Positions 8,454 to 16,910 are shown, counted from the first letter of the stretch. The stretch is 42,347 nucleotides of DNA from Fidelibacterota bacterium (GCA_022562455.1 JADFPG010000006.1:1-42347); one strand, 5' to 3'. Translations and numbers: made by a program. The notes: a model not told the origin generated them from the letters alone.

Positions 8454-11213
8454 TCACCGACCCTCCACAACATTGCCATCAAGATCGATCAACTGGAAAT
8501 CACCAAAATTCAATCCTTTTATTCCCTCTTCGATAGTGGCTCTGTCACCCACCACAAGCCAAACCAGATTGTCCGGATGAATTACTGCCTGGGCAGCGTT
8601 AGAAAGGTCTCCCGTAGACAGTGCGCGTACAATGCCCGGGTACGTCTCGTAATAGTCCTCTGGTATTCCAAACTGGACCATTTCCACGATGGCTCCCGAG
8701 ACAGCTCTCATGGTTTCGAATCTACCGGGGAGTCTGAGTGTTTGACTTTTTTGTGCCTTACTTAGCTCATCCTCCGTGGGTGGGTTTGAGCCCAGAATCC
8801 CCCTTAATTCCTTATTGATTTCCTCCATGGATTCAACTGTTTTATCTGTTTGTACTGGGGCATAAGCGAAGAATATGCGCTGCCCCTTCGCATCTATGAA
8901 GAGACTTCTCGATCCATAAGACCAATGCTTATCCTCACGAAGATTCATGTTCAGGCGAGATGTAAACGTTCCCCCTAACACCGAATTCATCGTTTCGATA
9001 GCAATCTCATCCGGGTTGTTTGTAGGAGGCGCCAGATGTCCGGCAATAATGACCGATTGAACGGATCCTGGCTTATCAATCAGGAATACTTTCGAATTAG
9101 GGTGAAGCCCTACCTGTCCAATGTTCTTGGTTGGAGGCGTCATGGTTGAACGCCATCCACCAAAAAGTTTTTCCATTCGAGGAGCCAATTCATCCATGGT
9201 AATATCACCCACAACCACCAACGTAGCGTTGTCCGGCTGAAACCAGGTTGAATGAAAAGTTTCAAGGTCTTCCCTTGTCATGTTCTTCGTTGATTCTTCT
9301 GTTCCTGATCCCGTTAACGGGTTACCATAGGCATGATCTTCCCCATACAATATTTTAGGGAGAACCCGAATCGCCATGGAGACAGGTCTCGATTTCTCTT
9401 GTTGAATCTGAGCCAGACGCTGCTTTTTCAAACGATCCAATTCCTTCTGAGGAAAGACAGGGTTGAGAATAACGTCTGCGGCAATTTGGAGGGAAGCATC
9501 CAAATTCTCTTTTAAGGCGGAGAGAGAGACGGTACAAATATCGAGGCTGGCGTTTGCCCTCAACCTTGCACCCAACCTGTCCAGTTCATCACTTATCTCC
9601 AACGCTGACCTGTTCTTGGTTCCTTCATCCAACATTGACATGGCCATACTTGCAGTACCAGGCAATGCAAACTGATCAGCAGCATACCCTGCATCTACAA
9701 TCAAGCTGAAGTTTACTACAGGGATTTCATGTCGTTCCGCCAATATGATATTTAACCCGTTTGAGAGGGTTGTTTTTTGCATTTCAGGGAATTCCAATTC
9801 CGGAAAGACTCCTACATCAGGTAGTTTGGACCGGTCCGCTTCAGATTCCGAAACCGAATATTCCGGGAATGGATGTATTTCCAATATGTAAACACCATCA
9901 GAAAGCCACTTATTGGCAGCCTCTTTAAGGTTCCGTGCTGTGGCAGATTGTACTCGATCCAGTTTTACCTTGTAATAATCAGGTCGACCTGCATACACCT
10001 CATTCTTGGCAAGGATGTCAGATTTTCCTCCAAACCCACCAATACGTTCTATCCCCCGAATGAACCTGGCTCTATACTGGGTCTTGATCTTTTCAAGCTC
10101 TCTCCTTGATGGCCCTTTCTTTAAAAACCTTTCAAGTTCCTCATCAATGGCAGCTTCCACTACAGACAGATCCACGCCCTGATGGGCGGTTACGACAATA
10201 ACAAACTGGCTGGCGATTTCCCTTAAGTCTACGTAAGCCCAAACACTTGAAGCAATTTGATCTTCATAAACCAACCGTTTGTAGAGCCTGGAATTTTTAC
10301 CAGCAGCCAATACATCGCTGACCAAATCAAGATAATCCGCATCGGGAGTCCCCCATTGGGGAAAGTTCCACACTTTGTAGATGCGAGGCAACGGCACCCT
10401 GTCTTGTGCCACTTGTCTGTGGGTACCTTTCATTTTCGGTACCCATACATCCTGTCTGGCTACGGGAGGTCCGGAGGGGATATTCCCAAAAAATAATTCC
10501 ACTTTTTCCCTTGCAGTTTCAGCATCAATATCGCCGGCGATAACAATTACGGCATTGGCCGCCCCGTAATATTTTTTAAACCAGTCGTGTACATCATCCA
10601 GAGAAGCAGCATCCAAATCTTCCATGGAACCGATTACTGTCCAAGAGTATGGATGACCTTTTGGGAACGTGTTCTCTGTTATCAACTCCCAGCTAATGCT
10701 GTAAGGTTGATTCTCACGCTGCCGTTTCTCGTTCTGAACAACTCCCCTCTGTTCGTCTAACCTGTCTTGATCAATCACACCAAGAAGATGACCCATTCTA
10801 TCAGATTCCATCCACAAGGCAAGGTCTATGGCATTCGATGGGACATTCTGAAAATAGTTTGTCCTATCCGGGCTGGTTGTACCATTTATATCTGTGACGC
10901 CCACTTTTTCAAGGGGACCAAAGTAATCCTCGTTGAAATTCTCTGATCCGTTGAACATCAGGTGCTCAAACAAGTGAGCAAATCCCGTACGACCCGGTTT
11001 TTCATTTTTTGACCCCACATGGTACCACATATTTACAGCTACAATGGGCGCCTTGTGATCTTCGTGGACAATGAGCGTCAGTCCATTATCAAGAATATAT
11101 TTTTCAAAAGGTATGTCAATTTCCTGTGACAATAAGCCAACCGGCATGGAATAAAGTGACAGTAAGATCAATAGAACATTATACTTACCTTTATATATTA
11201 TTGTATTTTTCAT
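8454..11213 (-). CDS. Secreted two-domain M16 zinc peptidase
   Basis: A 919-aa protein with an N-terminal hydrophobic signal sequence (about residues 12-29, NVLLILLSLYSMPVGLLSQ) and two M16 halves in one chain. The N-terminal half carries the zinc motif HLFEH (H80, E83, H84) in GFAHLFEHLMFNGSENF and the DRTNYFQNVPSNAIDLALWM stretch. The C-terminal half repeats the fold without the zinc motif (TASMAMSMLDEGTKNRSALE) and has the R/Y motif FTSRLNMNLREDKHWSYGS. This is the pitrilysin/PqqL-like arrangement of periplasmic or outer-membrane-associated M16 enzymes that degrade peptides. ATG 11213 has an excellent Shine-Dalgarno (AGGAGG, 4 nt before ATG). The gene follows the DUF5117-type metalloprotease by 36 bp and is probably co-transcribed with it, forming an extracytoplasmic peptide-breakdown unit. 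Confidence 0.9.
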   Translation of the reverse strand: MKNTIIYKGKYNVLLILLSLYSMPVGLLSQEIDIPFEKYILDNGLTLIVHEDHKAPIVAVNMWYHVGSKNEKPGRTGFAHLFEHLMFNGSENFNEDYFGPLEKVGVTDINGTTSPDRTNYFQNVPSNAIDLALWMESDRMGHLLGVIDQDRLDEQRGVVQNEKRQRENQPYSISWELITENTFPKGHPYSWTVIGSMEDLDAASLDDVHDWFKKYYGAANAVIVIAGDIDAETAREKVELFFGNIPSGPPVARQDVWVPKMKGTHRQVAQDRVPLPRIYKVWNFPQWGTPDADYLDLVSDVLAAGKNSRLYKRLVYEDQIASSVWAYVDLREIASQFVIVVTAHQGVDLSVVEAAIDEELERFLKKGPSRRELEKIKTQYRARFIRGIERIGGFGGKSDILAKNEVYAGRPDYYKVKLDRVQSATARNLKEAANKWLSDGVYILEIHPFPEYSVSESEADRSKLPDVGVFPELEFPEMQKTTLSNGLNIILAERHEIPVVNFSLIVDAGYAADQFALPGTASMAMSMLDEGTKNRSALEISDELDRLGARLRANASLDICTVSLSALKENLDASLQIAADVILNPVFPQKELDRLKKQRLAQIQQEKSRPVSMAIRVLPKILYGEDHAYGNPLTGSGTEESTKNMTREDLETFHSTWFQPDNATLVVVGDITMDELAPRMEKLFGGWRSTMTPPTKNIGQVGLHPNSKVFLIDKPGSVQSVIIAGHLAPPTNNPDEIAIETMNSVLGGTFTSRLNMNLREDKHWSYGSRSLFIDAKGQRIFFAYAPVQTDKTVESMEEINKELRGILGSNPPTEDELSKAQKSQTLRLPGRFETMRAVSGAIVEMVQFGIPEDYYETYPGIVRALSTGDLSNAAQAVIHPDNLVWLVVGDRATIEEGIKGLNFGDFQLIDLDGNVVEGR

Positions 11214-11249
11214 AACTCCTCCTGATTGTGCTTATGAAGAATTAAAACC

Positions 11250-13820
11250 TCAACTTTCTGAGAATGTTTTTTGAATTTTAAACATCAGATGCTCCCGATG
11301 AGCCACCGTGCTTTCAGACACACCAGACCTTCTATTAATCATCTTTTTTATCTTTTTCAAATTATAGAACGCTACAGATTGAGCGAGATAATCGTAAGAG
11401 GATTTCCCTTCACTTTCCATCATGTTAATCAATCTGTTCACCAATTCAGTTTGTAAATTCTGCCGAAATGTATTCACCTCACCACGGGCATCAGCTTTAA
11501 ATACGGCACGAGTTAAATCACTCATTAATTCTGTAAGTTTGTATTGATTTCCATAAAGCTCCGAGTCGCTGATTCGCTTCAATACCGTTGGGTTTAGCAA
11601 ATGATTCAACACACTTTTATGAATCGATAATACCTGTTCATGGATCTTCGGATCCTCATTACTAAGAAAGAAATTAAATCCACGACGTTGAATCTGAAGG
11701 TAGTTATAAATTGCTTCAGGAGCTTCAAAAGCATCTGGTGAAAACAGGTACATTTCTAAGGTTTCCATCGCACGTTTCTGTAGATTGTATTCCACCGGCA
11801 TTAACGGAATACCTGCTTTTTCTTGACCGGCAAAAGCCCTGTCAATATGAACGCCTCCGATATACCGGGAAACAATCCCAGCAGAAAGGGCATGTTCTCT
11901 GAGTAAAATTCTAAAGGCATTGTTTAGAGCGTGATAAGACTGTCCTTCAATACTGTATTTATCTTTCAAATTGTTCATCAAATTCCGGGAAAGCTTAATT
12001 CGATCAATTGCGTAACTGATGGCATCGTTTGACATATCATAAATCATAATGCGTGGATCAATACCACGTCCCGCCCGGCGCATGTCATCGGCGTCATTCC
12101 CAAAAGCTAATTCAGGTTCCGTGGAACGAACCAGAATAAACTCCTGGCGAGCAACTTCTGCTTCGTGGTCATCCAAAGTTGGTGTATAACCATACTCAAT
12201 CGCCCAGACATCATAAGGTCCGGGACGTGTGGAATAATATTGACCCTGTTTATCCCGACTCAGTGCAACATTAATTGCCGGATAATCCATGACAGAGCCG
12301 ATTAATCCCATAGCTTTTGTCAAGCTTTTATTATGAATATTCTCTATTGAATGAAGCTGACTGGATTTAAAGTTGTGCATAAGACCGAGTGTATGTCCCA
12401 CCTCATGAAGTACGAGCCACATCAACGCTTCTTCTATTAGCTGTTGTTTTTCTTCCTCTGGTGAACCGTTAGCCCCCAACACAACCCCACCAAAGAGGTT
12501 GCTTTGATGAAGGAACTCCCCAGCTAAACATGCGTCCGGTTTAAATTGCCCCATTCCGTTTTCAAATCGGGTAACTTCATCTGTGTACAATTCAGAATAT
12601 CTTACTCGATTGGTAAAATAAATCCATTCCAGCATAATATCTGCACCAAGAATTTGGCCTGTTCGCGGATTCACAAAACTGGGGCCGTAACCACCAAAAG
12701 GGGGGTTGGGTGAAGATGTCCAGCGTAACACATTGTACCGAATGTCCTCTGCATCCCAGTCCGCATCATCCGGCTGGACCCTCACTTGAACAGCATTCCG
12801 AAATCCGGCTGCCTCAAAAGCATTGTTCCATGCCAATACACCCTTTGCCACGGCATCTCTGAACTCATGAGGGGTCGTGTTTTCAATCCACCACACAATC
12901 GGTTCTTTGGGTTCGGATAAGATAGCATTGGAATCACTTTTTTCAAGATGCCATCTATCTATGGGATCGTGATAGGGTGTTACACTCGTAGAGGTCATGT
13001 CGGTCACTCGAGTGGTAAAATATCCTACTCTTGGATCATCGAACCGTGGTTTAAAATTATTTTGCGGCACCTCAATAAAACTGTGTTGCAAGGAAACACT
13101 TACCGATCTTGGATCCGTTACACCTCCCCCACCCCTATTGGATGGTGCTGGATTGTCATAAACATATTGCACTATTATATCTGTGTTCAAGGGGTAATTC
13201 TTAATACTTACATACTTGGATTTATCTTTATTTAAATTGCCAAGGGTGAATCTTTCCCCGGGTTTGGCGTCGGGATCGGGAGAGGGTTTGACTTGTTGTA
13301 AACTCTCTGTGAGAAAAACGTCATCCATCTTCACCAAATACTCACCTTTTTCCTCGTCAGTGGCTACTATTTTCTGTGACGCTATAATCGCTTGACTGAT
13401 GTTCGCTTCGGCAGCTCTGCTTAGAGGGTTATTCTCATCAAAATAAAAAGCTGTGTTTTGGGTTACCAGCTCAATTCTATCAAAGTATTTCTCTACCGAA
13501 AATATTTTATTCCCCCGGTATGCTCCCCGGAAATGACCCACATCTACCACTCCTTCTACCGTATGTACAAAATAAATAAACTCTTTACCTATCTGGTCCT
13601 CCTTAAACAAAAAATAGACAGAACCATTGGTTGTATCCTGAAATGTGGTAAAAAGTCCGTCGAATTTTTTGCATGACTTTGCGACACTTTCAATCGTCAC
13701 TTTCTTTAATGTGTCCGCATCTGCTTTTTCATTTTTATCTGCCTCTTCCGCAAACACTAATGGTCCATAGAAACCAAAAAAAATCAGTGTCCATATTATT
13801 TGTATAGATCTTTTGCTCAT
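11250..13820 (-). CDS. Secreted zinc-dependent metalloprotease (DUF5117/DUF5118 type)
   Basis: An 856-aa protein with a signal peptide (MSKRSIQIIWTLIFFGFYGP, then LVFAEE) and the extended zinc motif HExxHxxGxxH at residues 472-482 (HEVGHTLGLMH), typical of metzincin-like proteases. Upstream of it are the family's conserved strand GQILGADIMLEW and WWIENTTPHEFRDAVAKGV; downstream are YGYTP and MIYDMSNDAISYAIDR. The order (small N-terminal domain, large DUF5117-like domain, catalytic zinc domain, helical C-terminus) and length agree with the family of about 800-850 aa common in Bacteroidota and related phyla. It should act in the periplasm or outside the cell. It lies 36 bp before the long M16 gene and 48 bp after the isochorismatase-like gene, all on the same strand, so read-through from the dnaA-lexA unit is possible. 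Natural substrate unknown. Confidence 0.87.
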   Translation of the reverse strand: MSKRSIQIIWTLIFFGFYGPLVFAEEADKNEKADADTLKKVTIESVAKSCKKFDGLFTTFQDTTNGSVYFLFKEDQIGKEFIYFVHTVEGVVDVGHFRGAYRGNKIFSVEKYFDRIELVTQNTAFYFDENNPLSRAAEANISQAIIASQKIVATDEEKGEYLVKMDDVFLTESLQQVKPSPDPDAKPGERFTLGNLNKDKSKYVSIKNYPLNTDIIVQYVYDNPAPSNRGGGGVTDPRSVSVSLQHSFIEVPQNNFKPRFDDPRVGYFTTRVTDMTSTSVTPYHDPIDRWHLEKSDSNAILSEPKEPIVWWIENTTPHEFRDAVAKGVLAWNNAFEAAGFRNAVQVRVQPDDADWDAEDIRYNVLRWTSSPNPPFGGYGPSFVNPRTGQILGADIMLEWIYFTNRVRYSELYTDEVTRFENGMGQFKPDACLAGEFLHQSNLFGGVVLGANGSPEEEKQQLIEEALMWLVLHEVGHTLGLMHNFKSSQLHSIENIHNKSLTKAMGLIGSVMDYPAINVALSRDKQGQYYSTRPGPYDVWAIEYGYTPTLDDHEAEVARQEFILVRSTEPELAFGNDADDMRRAGRGIDPRIMIYDMSNDAISYAIDRIKLSRNLMNNLKDKYSIEGQSYHALNNAFRILLREHALSAGIVSRYIGGVHIDRAFAGQEKAGIPLMPVEYNLQKRAMETLEMYLFSPDAFEAPEAIYNYLQIQRRGFNFFLSNEDPKIHEQVLSIHKSVLNHLLNPTVLKRISDSELYGNQYKLTELMSDLTRAVFKADARGEVNTFRQNLQTELVNRLINMMESEGKSSYDYLAQSVAFYNLKKIKKMINRRSGVSESTVAHREHLMFKIQKTFSES

Positions 13821-13868
13821 TTATCTACTCTCCTAATTTTAAACCCCTTTACATAATCAATAGTTCTT

Positions 13869-14411
13869 TTATTTAATAATTTGTGAGATTGCCTTAAAGG
13901 TTTCCCCTTTTGCTATCTGCTGTAATTCGAACAAAGCCATTTCCACGGATGTTAACCGGGCGCCAAGGTCTCTTAATTTGTCCAGCGCAAGATGATAGTT
14001 TGATTCTTTCCGGGACATCACGGCATCAGTCACAATGTAAACATCATAATCATCCCCCAAAAGATCTCTCGCTGTTTGGTAAACACATACGTGAGCTTCA
14101 ATCCCGCACAACAAAGCTTGGTTTCTTTTTAAAGTACCTATGCTTTCTTTAATTGCTTCATCTCCGAAACAGCTGAAGAATAATTTCTCCTGATGATCGT
14201 ATCCCTCAAGATTTTCACGCACACTCGATATAGTTGGTCCCAAACCTTTTGGATACTGTTCCGTCCAAACGATAGGCAAACCAAGAACCTTTGAACCCTC
14301 AATAATTCGATTAATATTTTGTTCTGTATCGATTTGTTCGTGCATCGTAGCAAAGATTTTTTCCTGAACATCTATGACCATTAAAAATGAATTGTCTGTT
14401 ATTAATTTCAC
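13869..14411 (-). CDS. Isochorismatase-family cysteine hydrolase
   Basis: A 180-aa protein of the isochorismatase-like alpha/beta hydrolase family with the full catalytic triad: D14 in LMVIDVQEK, K76 in HQEKLFFSCF and C109 in GIEAHVCVYQTA, the last with the family's preceding conserved turn. The compact length resembles the YcaC-like branch, whose members hydrolyse small amides or are of unknown substrate, rather than the entB-type enzymes. No signal peptide is visible, so it should be cytoplasmic. The start is GTG 14411, 12 nt after the stop of the peroxiredoxin gene; the next ATG (residue 11) would remove the first strand before the catalytic Asp, so GTG is preferred. No strong Shine-Dalgarno is seen, suggesting coupled translation with the upstream gene. 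Substrate cannot be told from sequence. Confidence 0.85.
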   Translation of the reverse strand: MKLITDNSFLMVIDVQEKIFATMHEQIDTEQNINRIIEGSKVLGLPIVWTEQYPKGLGPTISSVRENLEGYDHQEKLFFSCFGDEAIKESIGTLKRNQALLCGIEAHVCVYQTARDLLGDDYDVYIVTDAVMSRKESNYHLALDKLRDLGARLTSVEMALFELQQIAKGETFKAISQIIK

Positions 14412-14423
14412 AAATGTTCTGGT

Positions 14424-14882
14424 TTATCCGTGCAGGTTCATTATCTGAAAAATCTCATCCTGGTGCTTTTTGGGAGAAACTTTTTTAAAAACATGTATCA
14501 CTATATTGTCTTTATCTAAAATAAAAGTGCTTCTGATAATTCCTTCATACTCTTTCCCATACAGTTTCTTTTTACCAAAAGCTCCAAATCGTTTGATGAC
14601 TCTTTTTATTTCATCACATAACAGTGGATAGGTTATCCCAAGACGGTCTGCAAATTTCCTTTGTGCAGTAGGAGTGTCAGCTGATATACCTATTACCTCA
14701 ATGTTGGCTTCTTTGTAGATATGAATATTAGACTGGAACCCAGCCGCTTCTGTTATTCAACCGGGCGTATTAGCTTTAGGAAAGAAAAAAATAATTTTCT
14801 TCTTTTTTCCCCCAATAGCAATATCTTGCCCATTATAATCCTTGAGAATTATTGTTTCTATTCTTTCTCCTGTTTCAACCAT
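14424..14882 (-). CDS. bcp: Bcp-type peroxiredoxin, probable selenoprotein (UGA = Sec at residue 42)
   Basis: One continuous frame of 152 codons plus TAA from ATG 14882, broken only by an in-frame TGA at 14757-14759. Translation around it reads FFFPKANTPG-[TGA]-ITEAAGFQSN, where bacterioferritin-comigratory-protein peroxiredoxins have xFYPKxxTPGCTxEA: the TGA replaces exactly the peroxidatic cysteine. Both sides are normal peroxiredoxin sequence (VIGISADTPTAQRKFADRLG, YPLLCDE, GIIRSTFILD). A hairpin starting at the TGA resembles a bacterial SECIS. The usual resolving Cys five residues later is Ala (A47); C89 is another Cys that could serve. The role would be peroxide reduction in the cytoplasm. 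AAGGAGG (about 12 nt before ATG) lies in the end of lexA, only 7 nt separate the genes, so they are co-translated. A nonsense mutation or base error at this precise codon is the alternative; selA/B/C/D are not in the window. Confidence 0.8.
14722..14759 (-). promoter_or_regulatory. Putative bacterial SECIS element (selenocysteine insertion hairpin)
   Basis: On the coding strand the UGA opens a 38-nt hairpin: lower stem UGAAUA (14759-14754) with UAUUCA (14727-14722); inner bulges of 8 and 3 nt; upper stem GGCUGG (14745-14740) with CCAGUC (14736-14731), five Watson-Crick pairs and one G-U; apical loop GUU (14739-14737). The loop G is 18 nt after the UGA, the same position range as in the E. coli fdhF element, whose loop also needs a G followed by U for SelB binding. 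The geometry is what is seen; SelB recognition is inferred. Confidence 0.7.
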
Positions 14883-14889
14883 TATATCT

Positions 14890-15507
14890 CTAATACCTCC
14901 TTAAAATCCCAACAATTACACCTTGCACTACTACAGATTCTGCGTTGAACAAATCACACTGTTTCTTGTCATTTACAGATTGTAGCTCTATACCCCCATT
15001 TTTCTTATAGAATTTCTTTATAGTAACATTTTTGCCGTTTATTAAAGCTATAATAATCTCACCATTAACTGGTACATTTGTCTCTTGAACTACAATATAA
15101 TCACCTTTTATAATATGCTCATCTCTCCATGAGTCACCAGATACTTTTAATAAAAAATGACCCCCGGATCTAAGAAATGTCTCCGGCACTTGTAATTGTT
15201 CTATCATTTTTGCTGGCTTAAAAACGTTTTTCTTAGATACTGAGCCTAAAACCGGCAGAACTGTCAATTTTTTTTCTGAAGGACCTAATTCTATCGCCCG
15301 GGGTCGATTCCATTGATGATTAATTAACCCTTTTTCCTTAAGTGTTTTGATGTGCTTATATACCGTTCCTTTTGTTTTAAAACTAAAATGGTCAGCGATC
15401 TCCTTAAATGTCGGAGCATACCCCTTTTGAGAGAGATATGTTTTTAAATATGTTAGTATTTCTTTTTGCCTTTTAGTTACGTACATAAGAACACCAGGCG
15501 CATACAA
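14890..15507 (-). CDS. lexA: LexA-family repressor without the canonical Ala-Gly cleavage site
   Basis: A 205-aa LexA-like protein. The N-terminal winged helix-turn-helix (TKRQKEILTYLKTYLSQKGY to NRPRAIEL, about residues 11-73) is followed by the S24 peptidase domain with catalytic S126 (VSGDSWRDEHIIKGD) and K164 (VTIKKF). Where other LexAs have PVLGRVAAGEPI this one has PVLGSVSKKNVF (residues 86-96): the Ala-Gly bond is replaced by Lys-Lys. So the protease dyad is kept but the usual self-cleavage site is gone. It should repress DNA-damage genes; how it is inactivated is open. ATG at 15486 (MYVTKRQ) fits the family start better than 15507; neither has a good Shine-Dalgarno. It follows dnaA by 44 nt and overlaps the peroxiredoxin ribosome site, so dnaA-lexA-bcp appears to be one unit. 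Confidence 0.85.
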   Translation of the reverse strand: MYAPGVLMYVTKRQKEILTYLKTYLSQKGYAPTFKEIADHFSFKTKGTVYKHIKTLKEKGLINHQWNRPRAIELGPSEKKLTVLPVLGSVSKKNVFKPAKMIEQLQVPETFLRSGGHFLLKVSGDSWRDEHIIKGDYIVVQETNVPVNGEIIIALINGKNVTIKKFYKKNGGIELQSVNDKKQCDLFNAESVVVQGVIVGILRRY

Positions 15508-15543
15508 TTTATATCATTCAATTGAGGGAAACACAAGAACACT
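15484..15543. repeat. Two 12-bp direct repeats around the lexA start
   Basis: CATAAGAACACC (15484-15495) and CACAAGAACACT (15532-15543) differ at two positions and are 48 bp apart, start to start. The first overlaps the likely lexA start codon and the second lies in the dnaA-lexA gap. GTTCTT/AAGAAC cores are compatible with repressor half-sites, so these are candidates for LexA autoregulation, on position alone. Confidence 0.3.
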
Positions 15544-15551
15544 TATAAACA

Positions 15552-16910
15552 TTATACTATTATATGATTTTTTAGATTCTTGACTTTCCTTGAAAATTCC
15601 GGGTTTTCCTTCATTTTCTTTTTAACTGTTTTACAAGCATGAATGACCGTGGTGTGATCTCTACCCCCAAAATGAAGACCAACATTAACCAAAGAAGCTC
15701 CAACCATGTCCCGACAAAGATACATTGCAATCTGCCTGGCTATTACGATTTCCATTTTTCTTCCTTTGCCAATTAATTTCCCTTCAGGGACGTTGAGTGT
15801 CGCACTAACCCTTTTGATTATATCATCAATTGTCAGGTCATTAAAAGCCGAATTTCCAAGAGTTTCTTTGAGTGCTTTTTGAGCCAATTCCATGGTGATG
15901 TCGGATCGATACAAGGATGAATAAGCCAGAATTTTAATCAGAGCCCCTTCCATTTCACGTATATTACTTTTGATATTTATTGCTATAATTTCAAGTATCT
16001 CATACGGAATATCCAAGTTGTCCATATCCGCTTTTTTCTGTAGAATTGCAATCCTTGTTTCAAGGTTGGGCGCTTGGACATCAACAATTAACCCTGATTG
16101 AAAACGAGACAACAATCTATCTTTTAGTCCATACAACTCGTTTGGATGGCGATCCATAGTTAATACAATCTGTTTACCTTGTTGGTAAAGCTCATTAAAT
16201 GTATGAAAAAACTGCTCTTGAGTCTGTTCTTTCTTTTGTAAAAATTGAATGTCGTCTACAAGTAAAATGTCTACATTTCTGTATTTTCGTGAAAATTCTG
16301 CGGTGCTACTTTTTTGAATAGAGGTTATAAAGTCTAATGTAAATTTTTCACTTGTCATATAATTAATTTTATTTTCATTCTGGGTATTCAACACATGATT
16401 TCCTATTGCTTGCAATAAGTGTGTTTTTCCTAACCCAACTCCTCCATAAATCAACAAAGGGTTGAAGGACGTCTGTCCTGGTGATTCTGCAACTGCAATT
16501 GCTGCAGCTTTTGCGAATTGATTATTAGATCCTTCCACAAAACTTTCAAATGAATACCTTTTGTTAAGCTTGCTGCCGCTGTCATATGATTTAGAAATGC
16601 TTGTGGTGTTTTGCTTTAATTTTGTGGTTTCATTTTCCTGTCGTGTTTCACCAACGACAACGCTATAACGTAAATGAATAACCTCACCGGTTGCTTCCTT
16701 TAAACTTTCAACTATCAAAGGTTGATAATGACTGTCGATCCATTCGTAATAGAATTGGCTGGGTACTTCTAATGTAAGAACTTTATCCTCTATGGTTACA
16801 GGATGTATTGGTTCAATCCAAGTAGAGAAAGCCTGTTCCGTGATTACATCACGAATGTCATCCTTTAGATTATCCCAGATTTTTTTTAATGAAGAATTCA
16901 AGTTATCCAC
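15552..16910 (-). CDS. dnaA: Chromosomal replication initiator DnaA
   Basis: A 452-aa protein, the usual size. Domain I (1-85, with FSTWIEPI) is followed by a short linker rich in Thr/Ser/Gln (90-118), then the AAA+ domain: Walker A GGVGLGKT (156-163), Walker B LLVDD (216-220), sensor region LTMDRHPNEL and the arginine-finger helix RLLSRFQSGL, and the C-terminal DNA-binding helix-turn-helix with the signature GGRDHTTVIHA (415-425). It binds DnaA boxes and opens the origin. The start is GTG 16910 (gtg gat aac ttg), and this codon is part of a perfect DnaA box, so initiation protein could repress its own gene. Transcribed away from rpmH, with lexA 44 nt downstream on the same strand. Confidence 0.97.
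   Translation of the reverse strand: MDNLNSSLKKIWDNLKDDIRDVITEQAFSTWIEPIHPVTIEDKVLTLEVPSQFYYEWIDSHYQPLIVESLKEATGEVIHLRYSVVVGETRQENETTKLKQNTTSISKSYDSGSKLNKRYSFESFVEGSNNQFAKAAAIAVAESPGQTSFNPLLIYGGVGLGKTHLLQAIGNHVLNTQNENKINYMTSEKFTLDFITSIQKSSTAEFSRKYRNVDILLVDDIQFLQKKEQTQEQFFHTFNELYQQGKQIVLTMDRHPNELYGLKDRLLSRFQSGLIVDVQAPNLETRIAILQKKADMDNLDIPYEILEIIAINIKSNIREMEGALIKILAYSSLYRSDITMELAQKALKETLGNSAFNDLTIDDIIKRVSATLNVPEGKLIGKGRKMEIVIARQIAMYLCRDMVGASLVNVGLHFGGRDHTTVIHACKTVKKKMKENPEFSRKVKNLKNHIIV

Noticed and set aside
8289-8765. 158-codon plus-strand open frame at the end of the long M16 gene
   Set aside because: Most of it is the complement of the M16 C-terminus and the remainder has no start signal or recognised motif.
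14424-14882. The stop in the peroxiredoxin as an ordinary pseudogene or two separate small genes
   Set aside because: No other damage exists in the frame, the stop is precisely at the catalytic Cys codon and a matching hairpin starts at it; an accidental nonsense change would not create both.
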